A stretch of 64,000 nt of DNA from CAYVTV01 sp964526475 (GTDB lineage Bacteria > Bacteroidota > Bacteroidia > Bacteroidales > GCA-2748055), in assembly GCA_964526475.1 (NCBI GenBank), contig CAZGKF010000005.1:1-64000 (forward strand), given 5' to 3'. The position numbers were made by a program, and so were the translations under genes. This document shows, one piece after another, positions 54,683 through 64,000 of the stretch (its first letter is position 1; each line of letters begins with the position of its first letter). The notes under the pieces are model-generated. The model was given only the letters and a program-made list of their open reading frames with translations. It did no database searches and had not been told where the DNA came from.

Positions 54683-54726
54683 AACTGATAGTCAGATATT
54701 AACAATAGTTATTTCTGCCAAAAGTT

Positions 54727-54757
54727 CAAATGTAAATTAAATATTTTAATTTTACAA
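54727..54757 (-). promoter_or_regulatory. Promoter of the M23 peptidase run
   Basis: Read on the minus strand, TTG at 54757-54755 and TACATTTG at 54734-54727 lie 20 bases apart, a full match to the Bacteroidota -33/-7 pattern. The first start codon (54682) is about 45 bases downstream. Confidence 0.6.
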
Positions 54758-54853
54758 TCATTTTTTTATTTCATCATACCGCAATAATACTTATTTTTCA
54801 TAAAAAAAGTTTCACTTTTTATTGTTTTATTTAATGTTTTATAAATAGAGAAC

Positions 54854-57487
54854 ATGTTATCAAATGAATTAAGATCCTCATTTTTACAGTATTTCCGTCA
54901 AAAAAATCATCAAATTGTTAACCCGGCTCCACTGGTAGTTAAAGACGATCCGACTCTATTGTTTACAAATGCCGGGATGAATCAGTTTAAGGATATTTTT
55001 CTCGGCTTTTCACCAATTCACCATAAAAGAGTGGCAAACTCGCAGAAATGCCTGAGAGTATCAGGGAAACATAATGATCTGGAGGAAGTCGGACACGACA
55101 CATATCATCACACAATGTTTGAGATGCTCGGTAACTGGTCGTTCGGCGATTATTTTAAGAAAGAAGCCATTGATTGGGCATGGGAATATCTGACCGATGT
55201 TTTAAAAATTGATGAAAAAAGACTATATGCAACTGTTTTTGAGGGAAGCAGTGAGGAGAAAATTGAAAAGGATATGGAGGCTTTAAAACACTGGGGATCT
55301 CATTTACCTGAAGAAAGAATCCTTACCGGAAACAAGAAGGATAATTTCTGGGAAATGGGCAATGCCGGTCCTTGCGGACCATGTTCAGAGATTCATATCG
55401 ATCTGAGAAATGATAATGATGTCAGAACAACACCCGGAAAAAGTCTGATTAATACAGGTCATCCTGAAGTAATCGAAATCTGGAACCTGGTTTTTATTCA
55501 GTACAACCGAAAAGCTAACGGAGAACTGGAATCCCTTCCAAAAAAACATGTTGACACAGGTATGGGATTTGAAAGACTTTGCCGTATTGTTCAAAATAAA
55601 ACATCCAACTACGACACCGACTTATTTCAACCAATAATTCATAAATTATCCCAACATACAAATATCAAATACGGAGGGAATCCGGAAACAGATATTGCCA
55701 TGAGAGTGATTGCTGACCATCTCCGGGCAGTTTCCTTTTCCATTGCAGACGGACAACTCCCTTCCAATAATAAGGCAGGTTATGTGATACGCCGGATTCT
55801 CAGAAGAGCTGTAAGATATGGATACAGTTTTCTAAATCAGAAGGAACCGTTTATTCACAAACTCGTAAGCACACTTTCTGAAATAATGGGTAACTGTTAT
55901 CCGGAAATTATATCACGTAAAATACTTATTGAAAAAGTGATCAAAGAAGAAGAGTTGTCTTTTCTGCGAACTCTGGAAACAGGAATGCGTTTACTCGATC
56001 AACTTATTAAGGCAGCAAGTGAAAACGGGTTAAAGGAATTAAACGGAAAAGATGCTTTTACTCTTTATGATACATATGGATTTCCTCTCGATCTTACACA
56101 ATTAATCCTGCGTGAACATAAAATGTATGTAAACCATCAGGAATTTGAACTGGAAATGAAAGCACAAAAAATTCGTTCAAAATCCGATGCATTTAAAGAT
56201 ACAGGCGACTGGCAGATACTGCTGAAGGAGGAGCAGGAAGAGATGTTTACAGGTTATGACAAGCTTGAAGATAAGGTCCGGATAAGCCGTTACAGAAGGA
56301 TTTTGCAAAAAGGGGAATATTTCTGGCAGTTGGTTTTCGACAAAACACCATTCTATGCAGAAAGTGGCGGTCAGGTTGGGGATACTGGTTATATTGAAAA
56401 TGAAACCGAGAAGATCAATATTATAGACACAGTAAAAGAAAATAACTTGTTTATTCATATCACCGGAAAGCTTCCCGATGATCCCTCATCATCTTTTCAT
56501 GCCGTTGTTAACAATGGTTTAAGAATCGACACTGCTAATAATCATACCTCTACACATCTTCTTCATTTTGCATTAAGAACCCTGCTTGGTCCTCATGTAG
56601 AACAAAAAGGATCATTGGTGCACCCCGATTATCTTCGATTCGATTTCAGTCACTTCCAGAAAGTAAGTGATAAAGAACTCAGGGAAATTGAAATACTTAT
56701 AAACAATATGATCCGGCAGAATATTCCTGTTGAGGACTTAAGATCAGTTCCTATCAGGAAAGCTGAGGAAATGGGAGCCATTGCACTATTTGGTGAGAAA
56801 TACAAAGAATCAGTAAGGGTAATACGTTTTGGTGATTCTATTGAGCTTTGCGGAGGAACCCATGTCAGAGCTACCGGACAAATAGGCTTCTTTATGATAT
56901 TAAAGGAGAGTGCAATATCTGCTGGTATTAGAAGGATTGAGGCAATCAGCGGCAGGAAATGCACTGAACATATTTTTTCACTTGAAGAAAAATTAAAAGG
57001 AATTGAACGAACCATTTCATCAAAACAGGATCCACTTACTGCAATAGAGAACCTTATAAAGGATAATAATGAACTAACACGGCAGCTTGAACGGTTTAAA
57101 AAGGAAAAGCTTCAAAAAATCAAAGAGGAATTAAAGAATTCCATAAAAATAATCTCAGGTACTCATTCAATAATATTCAAAGCTGAAGGTCTTCAACCTG
57201 ATGAAGTTAAAAACCTTGCCTTTCAACTTAAAGGAGATTTTGAGAGTCTTTATTTCGTAGCGGGGTATGAGATAAATGGCAAAGCCAACCTTGCAGTTAT
57301 GCTTTCCGATGATCTGGTTAAAAACAAAAAACTGAACGCCATTGAAATTATTAAAGAACTTTCCGTTGAAATACAAGGAGGAGGGGGTGGCCAGAATTTT
57401 TTTGCTACTGCAGGAGGAAAGAATCCGGATGGGATAATCGCTGCTTTGGGAAAAGCAGAAGATTTAATCAGGAAACCTTCAGGATAA
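54854..57487 (+). CDS. alaS: Alanyl-tRNA synthetase
   Basis: 877 residues, full length for the family. The catalytic class II core opens with LRSSFLQYFRQKNHQIV and LLFTNAGMNQFKDIFLG and contains GNWSFGDYFKKEAI and GNAGPCGPCSEIH. The editing domain has the zinc site H564 and H568 (HTSTHLLH) with C666 and H670 (CGGTHV). The C-terminal DHHA1 domain ends GGGGGQNFFATAGGKNPDG. It charges tRNA-Ala and clears mischarged serine or glycine. It is read alone and divergently from the M23 run. Confidence 0.98.
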   Translation: MLSNELRSSFLQYFRQKNHQIVNPAPLVVKDDPTLLFTNAGMNQFKDIFLGFSPIHHKRVANSQKCLRVSGKHNDLEEVGHDTYHHTMFEMLGNWSFGDYFKKEAIDWAWEYLTDVLKIDEKRLYATVFEGSSEEKIEKDMEALKHWGSHLPEERILTGNKKDNFWEMGNAGPCGPCSEIHIDLRNDNDVRTTPGKSLINTGHPEVIEIWNLVFIQYNRKANGELESLPKKHVDTGMGFERLCRIVQNKTSNYDTDLFQPIIHKLSQHTNIKYGGNPETDIAMRVIADHLRAVSFSIADGQLPSNNKAGYVIRRILRRAVRYGYSFLNQKEPFIHKLVSTLSEIMGNCYPEIISRKILIEKVIKEEELSFLRTLETGMRLLDQLIKAASENGLKELNGKDAFTLYDTYGFPLDLTQLILREHKMYVNHQEFELEMKAQKIRSKSDAFKDTGDWQILLKEEQEEMFTGYDKLEDKVRISRYRRILQKGEYFWQLVFDKTPFYAESGGQVGDTGYIENETEKINIIDTVKENNLFIHITGKLPDDPSSSFHAVVNNGLRIDTANNHTSTHLLHFALRTLLGPHVEQKGSLVHPDYLRFDFSHFQKVSDKELREIEILINNMIRQNIPVEDLRSVPIRKAEEMGAIALFGEKYKESVRVIRFGDSIELCGGTHVRATGQIGFFMILKESAISAGIRRIEAISGRKCTEHIFSLEEKLKGIERTISSKQDPLTAIENLIKDNNELTRQLERFKKEKLQKIKEELKNSIKIISGTHSIIFKAEGLQPDEVKNLAFQLKGDFESLYFVAGYEINGKANLAVMLSDDLVKNKKLNAIEIIKELSVEIQGGGGGQNFFATAGGKNPDGIIAALGKAEDLIRKPSG

Positions 57488-57543
57488 GAAAAACAAATAC
57501 CGGTTTTAAAGCGATAAATTTCAAACCATTCTAAATCTGCATT

Positions 57544-58446
57544 TTAAGTTTTATTATTCGTGTGATTTTTTGTGTAGTCGCTTATTTTGTTCAATACTTG
57601 TTCTTCTGCCTGGTCATACATGTCACGAATAAATTCATCGTTGAAACATAAAGTTCTTTCTTCAAATTTCATATCACCCAACCTGTCGAAGAGCCGCTCT
57701 TTGGCAGTCTTAATATCCTTACCATAAATATGAAATGAATCTGCATGCCAGTTCATCCGTCCAAGTTTCACTATCCTGCCGGTTTTTTCAGCAATCCCTG
57801 CAGCTATGATTTCTTTGTTGAACTGAATAAATCCAAACATATTCATGAAATTGGCTCCCCATGCATCATTGCTTCTGAAACGGATATTACAATTCAGCCA
57901 GTAAACACCCTGTTCATCTTCGAGTATCCGGTACCAGAGCGACTGGAGACAAGGAGGATCATAACAATCATTGTCAATATTTGGCATCCAGGTTATCATC
58001 TGCGCCTGACGTGTAAAAGGTTGATCTGAAAGTTTATTTATAACACTTTTAATCTGATCGATCTTAAATCCGCCAATCTCCTCTGATTTACCATCAACCA
58101 GCTCTCTCCATATACCATATCTTTTAAGCCTTCCATGATAAGTATATTCCCATCGGGTATCTTCCTTAACATTCATATTTTTAATCCAGTCATCCTTAAA
58201 TCCCTTCAGCTCAAGAACATATTCCTTAAGATCATCTATCCCGCCCGGGAAAGCCATATGAATAACCGGATCAGTTTCAGGCTCCTCTATAGTAATGTTC
58301 ATTGTGCAATCAATACTCTCAGGATCTTCGGGCTTATCATATTGTGTTTTAAACCTGATACCCTTTTCATAAACTGAAACTAAAGCTGCTTCATATGCTT
58401 CAGCCAGGGTCTTACCTGAAACTGTAATTACCGGAATATTTCTCAT
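57544..58446 (-). CDS. Thymidylate-synthase-like protein (methanogen-type relative)
   Basis: 300 residues, cytoplasmic. The C-terminal half follows the thymidylate synthase fold: FTRQAQMITWMPNID with R145, YDPPCLQSLWYRI with the expected nucleophile C166, NIRFRSNDAWGANFMNMFGF with N193, and HADSFHIYG (H239, Y241) for the sugar. The PPCLQ and FRSND words resemble the archaeal methanogen-type synthase and dCMP/dUMP hydroxymethylase relatives more than ThyA (which has PCH and RSCD). The N-terminal 100 residues (ISVSGKTLAEAYEAAL, actually ITVSGKTLAEAYEAAL here) are also like the methanogen form. It may methylate or hydroxymethylate a pyrimidine nucleotide. A monocistronic unit convergent with alaS. 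Confidence 0.75.
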   Translation of the reverse strand: MRNIPVITVSGKTLAEAYEAALVSVYEKGIRFKTQYDKPEDPESIDCTMNITIEEPETDPVIHMAFPGGIDDLKEYVLELKGFKDDWIKNMNVKEDTRWEYTYHGRLKRYGIWRELVDGKSEEIGGFKIDQIKSVINKLSDQPFTRQAQMITWMPNIDNDCYDPPCLQSLWYRILEDEQGVYWLNCNIRFRSNDAWGANFMNMFGFIQFNKEIIAAGIAEKTGRIVKLGRMNWHADSFHIYGKDIKTAKERLFDRLGDMKFEERTLCFNDEFIRDMYDQAEEQVLNKISDYTKNHTNNKT

Positions 58447-58711
58447 TGTAATAATAAAATTGATTTGGATAAAAATAAAAAAGTTTTTCCATTATTCAGA
58501 TGAAGGATGAAAATATATTTCAACCCGATTGTATCAGAAGAAGAATATAAATATATTCGAATTTATCTGTATGGAAAAGTTATGATAATAGCCTATATAA
58601 CAATTTCTTATATTGCATTCTAAATAAAGTGCCGGAAACAATAAAAAAAATATTCGATATTTAATGAATAAAAATATTTGTATATTTAGCCAAACATAAA
58701 ACTAAACTATT

Positions 58712-60496
58712 ATGGAAGTTACAAGAACGTTTGATCTTCTGGAAAGGTATCTGGAATTATATTCTCACAAAGATGATGCTCTGGCCTGTAAGGTAAACGG
58801 AGAATGGGTAAAGTATTCTTCTCAGGAATATGTTGATTATTGTAATTATATCAGTTATGGCCTCATGGCTTTAGGCCTTAAGAAAGGCGACAAACTGGCA
58901 AATATTGCAAACAACAGACCTGAATGGTGTTTTATTGACCTGGCAGCAAGTCAGGCAGGCATTATTCATGTTCCCATTTACCCCACAATTTCATCAGAAG
59001 AATATGAGTATATACTGAATCATGCAGAACCAAAACTAATTTTTCTTTCAGACAAAGGATTGTATTCCAAAATTAAACCCATAGCAGAAAGAGTTCCTGC
59101 TGTTGCAGATGTTTATACATATGATAATGTTGATGGCACAAAAAGCTGGAAGGAGATATTAGAACTTGGCAGAGCTAATGCTGAGAAATACAGGGAAGAA
59201 TTACAAAAAATCAAAGATTCCATCAAACCCGAAGAACTGGTTACCTTACTTTACACATCAGGAACTACCGGATTCCCAAAAGGAGTGATGCTGAGCCATC
59301 AAAATCTGGTTACGAATTTTATTACAACTTCCAGGTGTCATGAGCTTGACCATCATCATAAAGTACTTTCCTTTCTCCCTCTAAGTCATGTATACGAACG
59401 CATGGTTAATTACCACTTTCAATATAAAGGACTGAGCGTTTACTTTGCAGAAAACATGGGGACTATAGTCCAGAACGTAAATGAGGTTAAGCCGGAAATA
59501 TTTAATTCCGTACCCCGCCTTCTTGAAAAAGTTTATGATAAAATTATAGGTAAAGGCAAAGATTTGCCTTACATGAAAAAGCAGATCTTTTTCTGGGCAG
59601 TAAATCTGGGGTTTAAATACAAATATGAAGGTAACAGCCTTTATTACCGTATCAGGTTAAAGATTGCTGATACTCTTATATTTAAAAAGTGGCGTGCAGC
59701 CCTCGGTGGAAACATAAGGTACATTGTTTCCGGAGGAGCAGCTCTTCAACCAAGACTTGCCCATATTTTCTGGGCAGCAGGAATAAAAGTAATGGAAGGC
59801 TATGGCCTCACAGAAACTGCTCCTGTTATTGCTGTAAACAACCCGCTTACAGGTGAAGTTATGTTTGGCACTGTTGGTCCCGTAATTGAACAAGTTCAGG
59901 TTAAAATAGCAGAAGATGGAGAGATACTGGCAAAAGGGCCGAACATTATGTTAGGTTATTATAAAGATACTGAATTAACTAAAGAAGTTATTGATAAGGA
60001 TGGTTGGTTCCATACCGGTGATATTGGAGTGATTCTTGATAATAAGTTTTTGAAAATAACCGACCGTAAAAAGGAAATGTTCAAACTTTCCAGTGGCAAA
60101 TATATTGCACCGCAGGTTATAGAAAACAGATTGAAGGAATCTTTCTTTATTGAAAACCTTATGGTAGTTGGTGAAAACCAGAAATTTGCAAGCGCGCTGA
60201 TCTCTCCTAACTTCGAATTTCTGCATAACTGGGCAGGTATTCATGGAATAAAATTCCGTGATAACATGGAACTTATCAGTTTGCCCGTAGTAAATGCCCG
60301 TTACCAGAAAGAAGTGAATGAAATCAATAAATCTCTCAGTCAGCATGAGAATATAAAACGTTTTCGTCTTGTTGCTGATGAGTGGAGTCCGGTAACTGGC
60401 GAAATGTCACCAACTCTTAAACTTAAAAGAAAAATTATTCAGGAAAAATACAAGGATGTTCTGGAGGAGATATATTCTATAGATAAAGAGGATTAA
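58712..60496 (+). CDS. AMP-dependent long-chain acyl-CoA ligase
   Basis: 594 residues, no signal peptide. The AMP-binding fold has the P-loop LLYTSGTTGFPKGVMLSHQN, FLPLSHVYERM, SGGAALQPRLAHIFWAAGIK, the adenine motif EGYGLTETAPV, the TGDIG hinge (GWFHTGDIGV) and the C-terminal lysine-bearing GEMSPTLKLKRKII. It activates fatty acids as acyl-AMP and transfers them to CoA. The layout matches the FAA1/FadD-type long-chain ligases frequent in Bacteroidota, about 600 residues. Read alone, convergent with the symporter gene downstream. Confidence 0.93.
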   Translation: MEVTRTFDLLERYLELYSHKDDALACKVNGEWVKYSSQEYVDYCNYISYGLMALGLKKGDKLANIANNRPEWCFIDLAASQAGIIHVPIYPTISSEEYEYILNHAEPKLIFLSDKGLYSKIKPIAERVPAVADVYTYDNVDGTKSWKEILELGRANAEKYREELQKIKDSIKPEELVTLLYTSGTTGFPKGVMLSHQNLVTNFITTSRCHELDHHHKVLSFLPLSHVYERMVNYHFQYKGLSVYFAENMGTIVQNVNEVKPEIFNSVPRLLEKVYDKIIGKGKDLPYMKKQIFFWAVNLGFKYKYEGNSLYYRIRLKIADTLIFKKWRAALGGNIRYIVSGGAALQPRLAHIFWAAGIKVMEGYGLTETAPVIAVNNPLTGEVMFGTVGPVIEQVQVKIAEDGEILAKGPNIMLGYYKDTELTKEVIDKDGWFHTGDIGVILDNKFLKITDRKKEMFKLSSGKYIAPQVIENRLKESFFIENLMVVGENQKFASALISPNFEFLHNWAGIHGIKFRDNMELISLPVVNARYQKEVNEINKSLSQHENIKRFRLVADEWSPVTGEMSPTLKLKRKIIQEKYKDVLEEIYSIDKED

Positions 60497-60511
60497 GGGT
60501 TTAAAGAAGAA

Positions 60512-61957
60512 TTATTCCCTTTTTCTCAACATCCATAAACCTGCAAAGGTAAACAGCCCGTTTACTATAAGTAGTTCAAAACCGAATCTGTATCCATTGA
60601 AGAGTTCAATGGAATACATGTTCAGAAAATAACAAAAAACAGGAGAAAGTACTGCTACAATCGGAACCATTTTGTCTTTTACTTTCCATCCTGTAAATAA
60701 CCCGAATGAGAAAAGTCCGAGCAAAGGCCCATAGGTATATCCGGCCACTGTGAAAACAGCACTGATTACATTCTGATCATTTATTGCCCGGAAAAGTAAA
60801 ATAATAAGTATGATAAGTGCCGAAATGAAAACATGACTGGTCTTACGTACTTTTGCAAGTTTTTGCTCCGTAAATTTCCTCCCATCAAGAATGTCAATAG
60901 TAAATGAAGTTGTCAGGGAAGTAAGCGCAGAGTCTGCACTGGAAAAAGCTGCTGCTATTAGTCCTACGATAAATAGTATTCCAACAACAGGTGAGAGGTA
61001 GTTACCTGTGGCAATTAAAGGGAACAGATCGTCGCTGTTTTCCGGAACATTTATACCTTTCATCCCCGCATAAATAAAAAGTAAAGCACCTGCAGAAAGA
61101 AAGATCAGGTTAACCGGTACAAGGGAAAGGCTCATCCAGTAAATATTCTTCTTTGCATCTTTTACATTTCTGCAGCTTAGATTCTTTTGCATCATATCCT
61201 GATCAAGTCCGGTCATCACAATTGCAATAAATACTCCGCTCAGAAACTGTTTTATAAAATGGTATTCGCTTCGCCAGTCTGCCCACTCAAATATTTTCGA
61301 ATATCCACTTTCTGTTACTATATTAATAATTCCCTTACCATCAAGCCCCATCTCCCTCCCAATAAGCAGAATGGTTAATCCTACTGCCGATAGCATAAAA
61401 AAAGTCTGAAGGGTATCAGTCCATATTATTGTCTTTATCCCGGCCCTGAAGGTATAAAGCCATATTAACATGATAGTCCCCGTAACAGTAAGCCAGAAAG
61501 GAATGCCCAGGTTATTGAATACAGTAATATACAATACATTAGCTACCAGGAAAAGCCGAAAAGCAGAACCTATAGATCTTGAAAGGAGAAAAAAGAATGC
61601 TCCGGTCTTGTATGAATAATTCCCAAAACGCTGACCGAGATAAGTGTAGATTGAGGTAAGAGCCAGACGGTAATACAATGGTATCAGCACATTGGCGATT
61701 ACAAAATAGCCCAGGAGATACCCCAGGATCATTTGCATATACATAAACTGGCTGTCTTCCACCCAGCCGGGTACTGAAATAAAAGTCACACCGGATAAAG
61801 AAGCTCCTACCATGCCAAAAGCAACAACATACCAGGGCGATCTGCGGTTTCCCAGAAAAAAGGATTCATTGTCAGCACCTCCGGAGGTAAGAAAAGACAT
61901 CAATATCAGGATTGCAAAATATCCCAGAATTATTGATAATAAAAGATTAGCTGACAT
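60512..61957 (-). CDS. Sodium:solute symporter (SSS family)
   Basis: 481 residues with about 13 membrane segments. Family marks are GNRRSPWYVVAFGMVGASLS, GVTFISVPGWV, IYTYLGQRFGNYSYKTGAFF, MTGLDQDMMQKNLSCRNVKD and AFSSADSALTSLTTSFTIDI, which contain the sodium-site serines. SSS proteins import sugars, amino acids, nucleosides or vitamins with sodium; this one resembles the unassigned Bacteroidota group. No neighbouring gene identifies its substrate. Confidence 0.92.
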   Translation of the reverse strand: MSANLLLSIILGYFAILILMSFLTSGGADNESFFLGNRRSPWYVVAFGMVGASLSGVTFISVPGWVEDSQFMYMQMILGYLLGYFVIANVLIPLYYRLALTSIYTYLGQRFGNYSYKTGAFFFLLSRSIGSAFRLFLVANVLYITVFNNLGIPFWLTVTGTIMLIWLYTFRAGIKTIIWTDTLQTFFMLSAVGLTILLIGREMGLDGKGIINIVTESGYSKIFEWADWRSEYHFIKQFLSGVFIAIVMTGLDQDMMQKNLSCRNVKDAKKNIYWMSLSLVPVNLIFLSAGALLFIYAGMKGINVPENSDDLFPLIATGNYLSPVVGILFIVGLIAAAFSSADSALTSLTTSFTIDILDGRKFTEQKLAKVRKTSHVFISALIILIILLFRAINDQNVISAVFTVAGYTYGPLLGLFSFGLFTGWKVKDKMVPIVAVLSPVFCYFLNMYSIELFNGYRFGFELLIVNGLFTFAGLWMLRKRE

Positions 61958-62090
61958 CCGGTCAAAACATTAAGACATTTTTACAGGAAGATAAACAACA
62001 TAAAGCTTGTATCCGACTTCTTTTATCTCCCGGCTATTTTCTTCCAACTCATGGTTTTTATAATAACTATTACAAGAATACTAAAAAAAA

Positions 62091-62121
62091 TTGCACATCA
62101 CGAGATATGCAGTTAAATTTA
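62091..62121 (+). promoter_or_regulatory. Possible promoter of recR
   Basis: TTG at 62091-62093 and TAAATTTA at 62114-62121 are 20 bases apart. The last base of the -7 element deviates from TAnnTTTG. The recR start is 22 bases further on. Confidence 0.4.
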
Positions 62122-62143
62122 AACGTTTTTTGATAACCATATT

Positions 62144-62767
62144 ATGAGCTATACACTTCCATCGAGATTACTTGAGGATGCGGTTAATGAATTTTCAAAA
62201 CTCCCGGGTATAGGGAATAAAACCGCACTCCGTCTGGTATTGCATTTATTAAGGCAATCGCCCGGGGAATCAGAAGCCCTTGGGAATGCCATTATTAAAT
62301 TAAGAGAGAAAATAAAATACTGCGAGGTATGTCATAACCTTTCAGATCATAGTATTTGTAATATTTGCATGGATTTTGAACGAGACAAAGGAACTATTTG
62401 TGTTGTGGAAAATATCAGGGATGTTATGTCAATAGAAAACACAAGACAATACAAAGGTACCTACCATGTTCTGGGTGGGATCATTTCCCCCATGGATGGA
62501 ATAGGACCTGCCGATATTACAGTAAACTCCCTGGAAAAAAAAGCACTGTCGGGTTCTGTAAAAGAAATTATCCTGGCTCTGCCTACTACAATGGAAGGCG
62601 ACACAACCTGTTTTTACATTTACCGTAAGATAAAAGATTCAGGGGTTCTTATTACTGCAATTGCCAGAGGAGTTTCAATCGGTGATGATCTTGAATATGC
62701 TGATGAGATTACACTCGGGCGATCAATAATAAACCGGCTCATGTTCGAAGATTCTTTAAAACTCTAG
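62144..62767 (+). CDS. recR: Recombination mediator RecR
   Basis: 207 residues, normal length. The helix-hairpin-helix LPGIGNKTALRLVLHLL near 20-36, the four-cysteine zinc finger C60/C63/C72/C75 (CEVC and CNIC) and the Toprim domain starting TICVVENIRDVMSIE are all present, followed by GRSIINRLMFEDSL. RecR works with RecO to load RecA onto single-stranded DNA at gaps. The ATG follows an AT-rich leader. Confidence 0.97.
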   Translation: MSYTLPSRLLEDAVNEFSKLPGIGNKTALRLVLHLLRQSPGESEALGNAIIKLREKIKYCEVCHNLSDHSICNICMDFERDKGTICVVENIRDVMSIENTRQYKGTYHVLGGIISPMDGIGPADITVNSLEKKALSGSVKEIILALPTTMEGDTTCFYIYRKIKDSGVLITAIARGVSIGDDLEYADEITLGRSIINRLMFEDSLKL

Positions 62768-62818
62768 ATGACAAATAAAAATGGATATTTTTTCAAATTA
62801 ATAATTAACAAAATATCC

Positions 62819-62826
62819 TACTTTTG
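62819..62826 (+). promoter_or_regulatory. TAnnTTTG -7 element for lysA
   Basis: TACTTTTG fits the Bacteroidota -7 pattern fully and lies 29 bases before the lysA ATG. A TTG at the expected upstream distance is missing, so the call rests on one element. Confidence 0.4.
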
Positions 62827-62855
62827 TGTCATAAAAACCAATAGCATAAAAATAA

Positions 62856-64000
62856 ATGGAACTGAAAGACAATATATGGATCATTGATGGTATTCCTGTT
62901 AAAGATATCGTGAGCAAATATGGCTCGCCCCTTTACATATACAGGGCATCAAAAATGCGGGAACAATACAGGAAACTGACTGAAGCATTTAAAAATTGCG
63001 GAGTCAGGATACACTATGCAGCCAAAGCATTGACTAACATTAATGTTTTACATTTATTCAGAGAATTGGGAGCCGGCCTCGATGCAGTCTCCATTCAGGA
63101 AGTGTGGCTTGGCCTTAAAACCGGATACAAACCGGAGGACATTATATTTACCCCAAATTGCGTATCGATGGAAGAAATTGAATCAGGGGTAAGAGAAAAA
63201 GTGAAAATCAATATCGATAATATCTCCATCCTCGAACAATTCGGCAATAAATACGGCGATACCATTCCGGTATGTGTAAGAATAAATCCGCATATCATGG
63301 CGGGGGGAAACAGTAAAATTTCTACCGGACACATAGATTCAAAATTTGGCATTTCCATTTACCAGATTCCTCATGTTCTGAGAATTCTTGAAACAACAGG
63401 CCTAAGAGCAGAAGGTTTGCATATGCACACAGGATCAGATATTCTCGACGTGGATGTTTTCCTTAAAGGAGTTGAAATCATTCTTGATACTGCATTGCAT
63501 TTCAACGATCTTGACTATATTGACCTGGGTAGCGGGTTCAAGGTGGCTTACAAAACTGATGATATTTATACCGATATCGAATCCCTTGGAGAAACACTCT
63601 CCTCAAGGTTCAATATTTTTCGCACTAAATATGGGAAAAATATATCCCTTATTTTTGAACCGGGTAAATTTCTGGTGAGCGAAGCAGGCATTTTTATTGC
63701 CAGGACAAATGTTATAAAACAAACAACATCCACCGTTTTTGCCGGGCTGGATACCGGTCTCAACCATCTTATTAGACCAATGTTCTATGATGCATACCAT
63801 CATATTATCAATATTTCAAATCCTACAGGTAAAACCCGCATATACACAGTTGTTGGATATATCTGTGAAACAGATACTTTTGGATGGAACAGGAAGATAA
63901 ACGAGGTCGCTGAAGGAGACCTTTTAGCTTTCTTAAATGCCGGAGCCTATTGTTATTCCATGTCATCAAATTATAATTCCAGATTCAGACCTGCTGAAGT
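62856..64000 (+). CDS. lysA: Diaminopimelate decarboxylase, N-terminal part (cut by window end)
   Basis: 381 codons are visible from the ATG at 62856; the 3' end is outside. PLP-dependent fold III decarboxylase motifs appear in order: YGSPLYIY, RIHYAAKALTN with the PLP lysine K57, RINPHIMAGGNSKISTG, LHMHTGSD, DLGSGFKVAY (phosphate loop), FEPGKFLVSE, GYICETDTFGWN with the substrate cysteine, and NAGAYCYSMSSNYNSRFRPA. It makes lysine from meso-diaminopimelate in the cytoplasm, the last step of lysine synthesis. Read 88 bases after recR. Confidence 0.95.
   Translation, partial: MELKDNIWIIDGIPVKDIVSKYGSPLYIYRASKMREQYRKLTEAFKNCGVRIHYAAKALTNINVLHLFRELGAGLDAVSIQEVWLGLKTGYKPEDIIFTPNCVSMEEIESGVREKVKINIDNISILEQFGNKYGDTIPVCVRINPHIMAGGNSKISTGHIDSKFGISIYQIPHVLRILETTGLRAEGLHMHTGSDILDVDVFLKGVEIILDTALHFNDLDYIDLGSGFKVAYKTDDIYTDIESLGETLSSRFNIFRTKYGKNISLIFEPGKFLVSEAGIFIARTNVIKQTTSTVFAGLDTGLNHLIRPMFYDAYHHIINISNPTGKTRIYTVVGYICETDTFGWNRKINEVAEGDLLAFLNAGAYCYSMSSNYNSRFRPAE

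Noticed and set aside
63539..63580. LysA phosphate loop written GSGFKV instead of a GGG-type loop
   Set aside because: The spacing and all other PLP residues fit, and this wording is expected for LysA of Bacteroidota, so it is not taken as a defect.

Overview
The window comes from a member of the Bacteroidota, most likely a Bacteroidales or Marinilabiliales-type polysaccharide degrader. The grounds are a SusC/SusD pair with a Bacteroidota-style signalling extension, an ECF sigma factor with a FecR partner, many exported glycoside hydrolases, several TAnnTTTG-type -7 promoter elements and start codons without clear Shine-Dalgarno sequences. Species cannot be told from the sequence alone. No rRNA, tRNA, CRISPR array or intact transposase was seen.

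Bases 1-39000 are a large carbohydrate-use region read mostly on the + strand. It opens with pectin backbone enzymes: the end of a PL11-like rhamnogalacturonan lyase, a GH105-type unsaturated rhamnogalacturonyl hydrolase and two GH2 enzymes. A regulatory and uptake block follows: ECF sigma factor, FecR anti-sigma factor, SusC with an STN signalling domain, SusD and a DUF3823-like lipoprotein. Next come a GntP-type permease, a tandem pair of unusual three-module proteins (nucleoside-hydrolase-like, carbohydrate-binding, TIM barrel), a GlcG/HbpS-like exported protein, a transaldolase-family protein, a Tat-type Gfo/Idh/MocA oxidoreductase and a GH3 enzyme. Then there is a DoxX membrane protein directly followed by a membrane-anchored oxidoreductase, a secreted double nitrilase whose second domain has lost its catalytic residues, and a beta-helix protein. 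Around 37.4-39.0 kb lies a graveyard of enolase-superfamily and oxidoreductase fragments.

Bases 39200-46200 hold a GH2 enzyme and an opposing minus-strand cluster of oxidoreductase, exported xylose-isomerase-like protein, URO-D-like methyltransferase and a second exported xylose-isomerase-like protein. Together with the other exported oxidoreductases this suggests redox chemistry on sugars alongside classical hydrolysis.

From about 46500 the content turns to housekeeping genes. A TPM-domain remnant is followed by a CapA-family protein. A seven-gene minus-strand run holds three M23 peptidases, a PQQ-type propeller, a MerR regulator, a Nif3-like protein and a zinc-ribbon coiled-coil protein. 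After these come alaS, a thymidylate-synthase-like gene, an acyl-CoA ligase, a sodium:solute symporter, recR and the start of lysA.

The non-coding DNA of the carbohydrate region is full of small repeats. Three copies of a roughly 110 to 125 bp quasi-palindrome sit at the 5' side of exported enzyme genes, short perfect palindromes lie inside other repeats, a 120 bp unit is tandemly duplicated between sigma factor and FecR, and an 87 bp MITE-like element lies beside the nitrilase gene.
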